Below, piece after piece: positions 5,679 through 9,712 of a stretch of 9,712 nucleotides of DNA. Under the pieces are notes generated by a model that had not been told where the DNA came from, did not search any database, and was given only the letters and a program-made list of their open reading frames with translations. The position numbers were made by a program, and so were the translations under genes. The DNA is from CAZJAD01 sp964543855. GTDB lineage: Bacteria > Electryoneota > RPQS01 > DYHQ01. Every line of letters begins with the position of its first letter. The first letter of the stretch is position 1. Where the stretch lies: contig CAZJAD010000086.1 in NCBI GenBank assembly GCA_964543855.1, forward strand, positions 1-9,712. Direction: 5' to 3'.

Positions 5679-6284
5679 ATGTTCGATTTCCCTCACAACA
5701 CAGGTTGGATTGAGGTCATCTGTGGGCCGATGTTTTCGGGCAAGACCGAGGAGCTCATTCGGCGGTTGAGGCGTGCACAAATCGCCCGACAGCGGGTCTC
5801 CATCTTCAAGGCCAGCCTCGACACGCGCTACCAAACCGACCAACTTGTCTCACACTCCCAGCAGACGATTCCCTCGATCGCGGTCAAGAGCGCCTGGGAT
5901 ATTCTGTCTCACGCGAAAGAGGCGGATGTTTTCGGGATAGACGAAGCGCAGTTCCTGGGCATTGAGCTCGTGGAGGTCGCGGGTCGGCTCGCGGGCGACG
6001 GCAAGCGCGTGATCATCGCCGGGCTCGACACCGACTATCGGGGCCTGCCGTTCGAGCCCATCCCTCAGCTTCTGGCCATTGCGGAATACATCACGAAGGC
6101 CCTGGCGATCTGTGTGCAGTGCGGCAACCCGGCCAAATTCACGCAGCGCATCGTCGAAAGCGCCGACCTCATTCTGGTTGGAGCTCAGGATGCTTACGAA
6201 CCTCGATGCCGGCGCTGCTTCCAGCCACCGGAACCGGTTTATTCGCTCAAGAACCAGCTTAGTTTTGGTGAATTGAAGAAGTGA
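5679..6284 (+). CDS. tdk: Thymidine kinase, type II
   Basis: The enzyme phosphorylates thymidine and deoxyuridine to their monophosphates. Its 201 residues match the zinc-containing TK1-like family. Features are the P-loop GPMFSGKT (16-23), the DEAQF segment (88-92) with the likely catalytic Glu89, AGLDTDYRGLPF (114-125), the zinc ligands Cys145/Cys148 and Cys177/Cys180, and the lasso region between them that binds the nucleoside. The ATG lies 3 nt after the udk stop, with only a weak AGAAG upstream, so it is probably translated by ribosomes arriving from udk. The following gene starts 6 nt after its stop. The sequence looks intact. Confidence 0.96.
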   Translation: MFDFPHNTGWIEVICGPMFSGKTEELIRRLRRAQIARQRVSIFKASLDTRYQTDQLVSHSQQTIPSIAVKSAWDILSHAKEADVFGIDEAQFLGIELVEVAGRLAGDGKRVIIAGLDTDYRGLPFEPIPQLLAIAEYITKALAICVQCGNPAKFTQRIVESADLILVGAQDAYEPRCRRCFQPPEPVYSLKNQLSFGELKK

Positions 6285-6290
6285 TTGATT

Positions 6291-6710
6291 ATGTCACCCT
6301 CGTTTTCACACGACGAATGGACCTTTGAATGGTCCGCCGCAGGTGTCGGCCCCACGGTGATCTTTCTGTCTCGCTCCTCACTGTCGGATGAAGAAACCGC
6401 CTTGGCGAAAGCACTCGAACAGGACTGTTTCGTTATTCGTCTCCAAGCAAATGGGGACGCCGTCAAGAAGTTTCCAAGTGCGGTGGACGCTCTCTTTGCC
6501 GAGTGCCAAATTCATCGTGCCCACTGGGTCGTCGCAGAAAACGCGCGGCATCTGGCCGACGCGCTCGCACAGCAGCCTCGAACCATCTGGAGTATGACGG
6601 ATGTATCGAGACTGCCGGATAAGTCGCTCACTCTCAGAGCGGAACCCGTACTGCGCGAGATATTCGCCGAAGTGGACAAGCCTTATCGAACTTCGGAGCA
6701 TCCAATCTGA
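6291..6710 (+). CDS. Unrecognised 139-aa protein within the salvage operon
   Basis: I do not recognise this family. The 139-aa sequence (MSPSFSHDEWTFEWSAAGVG onward) has no signal peptide or membrane segment. It shows a predicted strand GPTVIFLSR, a helix SDEETALAKALEQ, a strand CFVIRLQ, a helix VDALFAEC, then HRAHWVVAENARHLADALAQQ. That last stretch is laid out like the strand/nucleophile-elbow/helix of alpha/beta hydrolases, but VAENARH lacks the GxSxG motif. This raises the idea of a degenerate or non-catalytic hydrolase fold, which is inference only. The gene sits 6 nt after tdk (a TTG two codons earlier is the alternative start), and its TGA overlaps the transporter ATG by one base. That packing argues it is a real, translated gene with a role linked to nucleoside use. 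Confidence 0.75.
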   Translation: MSPSFSHDEWTFEWSAAGVGPTVIFLSRSSLSDEETALAKALEQDCFVIRLQANGDAVKKFPSAVDALFAECQIHRAHWVVAENARHLADALAQQPRTIWSMTDVSRLPDKSLTLRAEPVLREIFAEVDKPYRTSEHPI

Positions 6711-7963
6711 TGGATCGGCTGCTCTCGCTTCTCGGCATTCCAGTTCTTCTCTTTCTCGGCTGGCTTCTTTCAACAGGACGAAAACAATTCCCGTGGCGCG
6801 TCGTCCTTTGGGGAGTCGGCCTCCAGCTCGCGTTCGCTTTCCTCATCCTCTGGGTGCCTGCCGGACGATCCCTGTTTCAGTGGCTCGGTGACCAGGTCAC
6901 CACCTTCCTCGGCTTCACCAAGTACGGCACAGAATTCCTCTTTGGTAATCTGGTTAAAGAGGAGTATCAGCAGACCTTCGGATACCAGTTCGCTTTCGCC
7001 ATCCTGCCCACGATAATCTTCTTCAGCAGTGTGATGGCCGTAGGTTATCACCTCGGCATCATGCAGCGCGTGGTAGCAGCGATTGCCCGCCTGATGACCT
7101 ACACGATGAAGACCTCGGGAGCCGAATCCCTCTCGTGTGCCGCAAATATCTTCGTCGGCCAGACCGAGGCACCCCTTCTCATTCGGCCCTTTATCTCAGA
7201 AGCGACACGATCCGAACTCGGCGCCATCATGGTCGGCGGTTTCTCGACAATCGCAGGCGGTGTGATGGCAGGTTACATCATGATGGGGGCTCCGGCCAGC
7301 CACCTTCTGGCGGCCTCGGTAATGTCAGCACCAGCCGCCCTTGTTTTCGCCAAGATCGTTTTTCCCGAGCGAGAAACGCCGAAGACACTGGGCAAGGTCA
7401 GAGTTCCGAAGGTTGTTCGCTACGCCAATGTGATTGACGCAGCGGCTGTGGGAGCCTCCGACGGCGTGAAACTCGCGGTCAATGTTGGCGCGATGCTCAT
7501 TGCTTTCATCGCGCTTATCGCCGTGGTGAATCATGTACTTCTAATCATCCATAACCAGCTAGACTACTTCTTCAACATCTCCTACTTCCCGGAGAGTCTG
7601 CGGACAATCTTTTCCTACATCTTCGCTCCCATCGCTTGGGTCATCGGCGTCCCCTGGCAGGATTGCCTGAATGTCGGTTGGCTGCTGGGAACGAAAGTCT
7701 CCGTCAATGAATTCGTAGCCTACCTCGAGTTCACCAATCTGATGAAGTCCGGCGTGCTGACGCCTCGCGGAGTGATTATCACCACATATGCCCTCTGCGG
7801 ATTCGCTAATTTCTCCTCGATCGCGATCCAGATTGGCGGCATTGGCGGCATCGCTCCCGAGCGGCGAAGCGAACTGGCTCAACTGGGATTGCGAGCGATG
7901 TTCGCCGGAGCGCTGGCATCGTGGCAAACCGCAGCCATTGCCGGGGTCCTCATCGAAGCATGA
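6710..7963 (+). CDS. nupC: Concentrative nucleoside transporter (CNT/NupC family)
   Basis: This is an inner-membrane symporter that brings nucleosides into the cell using a proton or sodium gradient. The 417-aa length is normal for bacterial CNTs, with many hydrophobic segments from the first (about 3-20) to the last (about 397-415). The nucleobase-binding loop SLSCAANIFVGQTEAPLLIRP carries Gln151, Thr152 and Glu153. The second half has NEFVAY (Glu334) and CGFANFSS with Phe365, Asn367 and Ser370, spaced like the nucleoside-contacting residues of the Vibrio cholerae CNT. Coupling ion and nucleoside range cannot be read from the sequence. The ATG uses the last base of the previous stop (TGATG), and the TGA overlaps the punA ATG by 4 nt. 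The symbol nupC is used in the family sense. Confidence 0.94.
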   Translation: MDRLLSLLGIPVLLFLGWLLSTGRKQFPWRVVLWGVGLQLAFAFLILWVPAGRSLFQWLGDQVTTFLGFTKYGTEFLFGNLVKEEYQQTFGYQFAFAILPTIIFFSSVMAVGYHLGIMQRVVAAIARLMTYTMKTSGAESLSCAANIFVGQTEAPLLIRPFISEATRSELGAIMVGGFSTIAGGVMAGYIMMGAPASHLLAASVMSAPAALVFAKIVFPERETPKTLGKVRVPKVVRYANVIDAAAVGASDGVKLAVNVGAMLIAFIALIAVVNHVLLIIHNQLDYFFNISYFPESLRTIFSYIFAPIAWVIGVPWQDCLNVGWLLGTKVSVNEFVAYLEFTNLMKSGVLTPRGVIITTYALCGFANFSSIAIQIGGIGGIAPERRSELAQLGLRAMFAGALASWQTAAIAGVLIEA

Positions 7964-8623
7964 CCGAAATCCTCACTCAACTCGAACACCTTTTCCCGTG
8001 GCGACCAAAGACGGCGCTGATTCTGGGCTCCGGGCTGGGTGCCTTCGCCGATGAGCTCCAGGATGCGGTCGCCGTTCCGACCAAGGAGTTGGAAGGCTAT
8101 CCCCAGTCCACGGTGCCGGGGCATGCGGGCAGGATTGTCCTCGGCAAGGTGAAACGGGCGAAGGTCTTGTGCTTTCAAGGACGCATTCATCTCTACGAAG
8201 GGTACACGCCACACGAGGTCACACTGCCCGTGCGCATTGCGCGCCACTTCGGGTGCCAAACGCTCATCGTCACGAATGCCGCCGGTGGCATCGACCCGCA
8301 CCTGGAGCCCGGGGATCTGATGCTCATCGAAGACCACATCAATCTGCAGTTCCGCAATCCACTTCGCGACCGCGACCTGAAAACCGAACAGCGCTTCGTT
8401 GATATGTCGGAACCTTACGACCGTGGACTGATGNNNNNNNNNNNNNNNNNNNNNNNNNNNNNNNNNNNNNNNNNNNNNNNNNNNNNNNNNNNNNNNNNNN
8501 NNNNNNNNNNNNNNNNNNNNNNNNNNNNNNNNNCCGCTGCGTCACAATGAAGTCCAGGCGGTAGCGGCTCGAGTGAGCCAGCGTTTCCGCACGCTGCTCA
8601 CGGCCATTTTGGAGAGATTGTGA
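7960..8623 (+). CDS. punA: Purine nucleoside phosphorylase (trimeric type), interrupted by assembly gap
   Basis: The enzyme splits purine (deoxy)nucleosides with phosphate into free base and (deoxy)ribose 1-phosphate. The 158 residues before the gap show LGSGLG (22-27) and GHAGR (54-58) for phosphate, RIHLYEG (75-81) and TNAAGG (105-110) for ribose/base, followed by PGDLMLIEDHINL, all typical of the human-PNP/PunA family. After the gap, in a different apparent frame, PLRHNEVQAVAARV to TAILERL and TGA (8621-8623) form the expected C terminus of 29 residues. The frame change comes from the nominal 100-N gap. With about 270 residues usual, some 85 codons are missing, including the residues that decide 6-oxopurine specificity. 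The ATG at 7960 overlaps the transporter stop (ATGA), and the stop overlaps the next ATG (TGATG). Confidence 0.92.
8434..8533. other. Assembly gap (100 N) inside punA
   Basis: The run is exactly 100 N. It begins and ends on punA codon boundaries, yet 100 is not a multiple of 3, so 100 cannot be the true length if the gene is intact. Family length suggests about 250-270 bp. Confidence 0.97.
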
Positions 8624-9712
8624 TGTATCAGGCCGCGAACAACGGTAGAGTGTTCAGGCGTGCCACTTTCATGCTGTTGATTTTGCTCCTGCCTCCGATA
8701 GCGTGGGGCCAGCTTCCCTTCAGTGATGGAGACTGGACTTCGTATCTGGATTCTCGACAAGTGGCCGCACTCGACTTCGGCCATCGTTACATCTTCGCCG
8801 CCACCAAGGGCGGCGTACTCGTCTATGATGCGATCAAGAACCGCTGGGAGGATCCGCAGTCCGTGGGCTACGCCATCGATGAGGCCATTCCGCTGATGGG
8901 AGCAGTCGCACTGATCTACGATGAAGAGACCGATTACCTGTGGGTTTGCAGTGAACGGGAGGTTTTTCACTGGGATGTTGGTGGTCGCCGATGGAAGCGC
9001 GAAGCACGAGACCTTTGGTCTCCCAGCGAGCGAGTCGTCAACATGGGGATTGGGAGCAAGGACATTTATATTGAAGTCATTCCGGGACCGGTGTATGCTC
9101 AGCTCTTCATCGTCGGCAGCCCACTCCCTCGGTCAGGATGGCAGAGCTATGTCCGCCGCTTCTCCGGCAGTCGTCAGTTTGGTGGCTTCGGCATGGAGCT
9201 TTCCGATCCGGACTTGACTGACGATATCCGGTGGCGTGGGTTGCGCAGCAAGGTACCGCTGACGAGCGAAGAGCGCTTTGGCCGTATCGGCATCGGGCCC
9301 GCTGGTTTCCCTGACCTGAGGCTGCCGGACGGCGCCTTTCTTCTGCCAACGGGTGAGGTTCAGGATAAGTACTTGCGGGTCTTTCCCATCACGGATTGGC
9401 TGGTCGACCCGTGGGGTAACTTCTGGTTCTCGACTTGGGGCGTGGGGCTTGGTAAAGCAGATATCCGCAGCCTTTTCACGGAAATGTACGCGTTCGGCCT
9501 CGCCGGAAACCATGTGCAGGCCCTATTGCTCAGCGGGCGAGATATCTGGATTGGCGGCGATAACGAGGCTCCGCTGGTGGGAATTACACGCAGCTCGCGG
9601 GATCTCCGCCGTTGGCAGGTCTACGAGCCGCGCGCTGAACGCCAAATCCTATCCACCATCGTGTACGATTTCGCCGAAACGGATGAAAGTGTCTGGGTCG
9701 CAACGGAAGAGG
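8623..9712 (+). CDS. Exported beta-propeller protein (3' partial)
   Basis: The frame is open from ATG 8623 to the window end (363 codons, no stop), so the gene continues to the right. A GGAGAG Shine-Dalgarno-like sequence lies 6 nt upstream, and the A of the ATG is the last base of the punA stop. Residues about 1-30 form a signal peptide (FRRATFMLLILLLPPIAWG, then QLPFSDGDW). The rest shows irregular repeats with the Trp/Gly-rich strands of propeller proteins: YIFAATKGGVLVYDAIKNRW, YLWVCSEREVFHWDVGGRRW, WGNFWFSTWGVGLGKADIR, DIWIGGDNEAPLVGITRSS and SVWVATEE. These resemble two-component-regulator propeller (Reg_prop) or related blades. Whether a kinase, adhesin or sorting domain follows cannot be seen. 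Its link to nucleoside salvage is unknown; it may share the transcript only because no terminator intervenes. Confidence 0.85.
   Translation, partial: MYQAANNGRVFRRATFMLLILLLPPIAWGQLPFSDGDWTSYLDSRQVAALDFGHRYIFAATKGGVLVYDAIKNRWEDPQSVGYAIDEAIPLMGAVALIYDEETDYLWVCSEREVFHWDVGGRRWKREARDLWSPSERVVNMGIGSKDIYIEVIPGPVYAQLFIVGSPLPRSGWQSYVRRFSGSRQFGGFGMELSDPDLTDDIRWRGLRSKVPLTSEERFGRIGIGPAGFPDLRLPDGAFLLPTGEVQDKYLRVFPITDWLVDPWGNFWFSTWGVGLGKADIRSLFTEMYAFGLAGNHVQALLLSGRDIWIGGDNEAPLVGITRSSRDLRRWQVYEPRAERQILSTIVYDFAETDESVWVATEE

Noticed and set aside
8542..8970. A 142-codon minus-strand frame opposite the punA tail and propeller start.
   Set aside because: The plus strand here carries the conserved PNP C terminus, a Shine-Dalgarno sequence and a signal peptide; the antisense frame has none of these.

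Overview
The window is a fragment of a bacterial scaffold containing two runs of exactly 100 N (2305-2404 and 8434-8533). It looks like a metagenome-derived genome. The base composition is G+C-rich by eye. At both ends lie exported proteins of the kind common in the Fibrobacterota-Chlorobi-Bacteroidota (FCB) superphylum and its candidate phyla: a lamin-tail/OB-fold protein ending in a FlgD/type-IX-secretion-like C-terminal domain, and a signal-peptide beta-propeller. No rRNA or other taxonomic marker is present, so an uncultured FCB-group bacterium is an inference.

Layout. (1) 1-1515, + strand: the 3' part of an exported LTD/OB/FlgD-like protein, closed by a strong intrinsic terminator at 1541-1571. 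(2) 1576-3668, - strand: cvpA followed by mutS2, joined by a TGATG stop/start. The mutS2 ATPase core is lost in the first N run. (3) 3669-4161: about 490 bp without a convincing protein gene. It holds a plus-strand promoter-like sequence, a compact self-complementary element with two CCTCCT (anti-Shine-Dalgarno-like) copies, and an intrinsic terminator, and I interpret it as an undescribed small RNA. (4) 4162-4359, - strand: rpsU (bS21), with its own promoter, an unusually long Shine-Dalgarno sequence and a terminator converging on that of the small RNA. (5) 4595-9712, + strand: a tightly packed nucleoside-salvage operon, cdd-udk-tdk-orf139-CNT transporter-punA, running directly into a beta-propeller protein cut by the window end.

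How the genes work together. The CNT transporter would import nucleosides. Cdd deaminates cytidine/deoxycytidine, Udk phosphorylates uridine/cytidine, Tdk phosphorylates thymidine/deoxyuridine, and PunA phosphorolyses purine nucleosides. Within the operon, junctions overlap (20, 1, 4 and 1 nt) or are only 3-6 nt apart, and no terminator is visible. An unrecognised 139-aa protein sits in the middle, and the propeller gene starts on the last base of the punA stop codon.

The part most worth following up is 3844-4450. The candidate small RNA carries two ACATTCCTCCT repeats and can form two hairpins with complementary loops. One of its segments matches the complement of the predicted 5' end of the rpsU mRNA over 13 bp with one bulge. 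The rpsU ribosome-binding site is itself an 11-nt perfect complement of the standard 16S rRNA 3' tail. Together these suggest a local RNA circuit around bS21.
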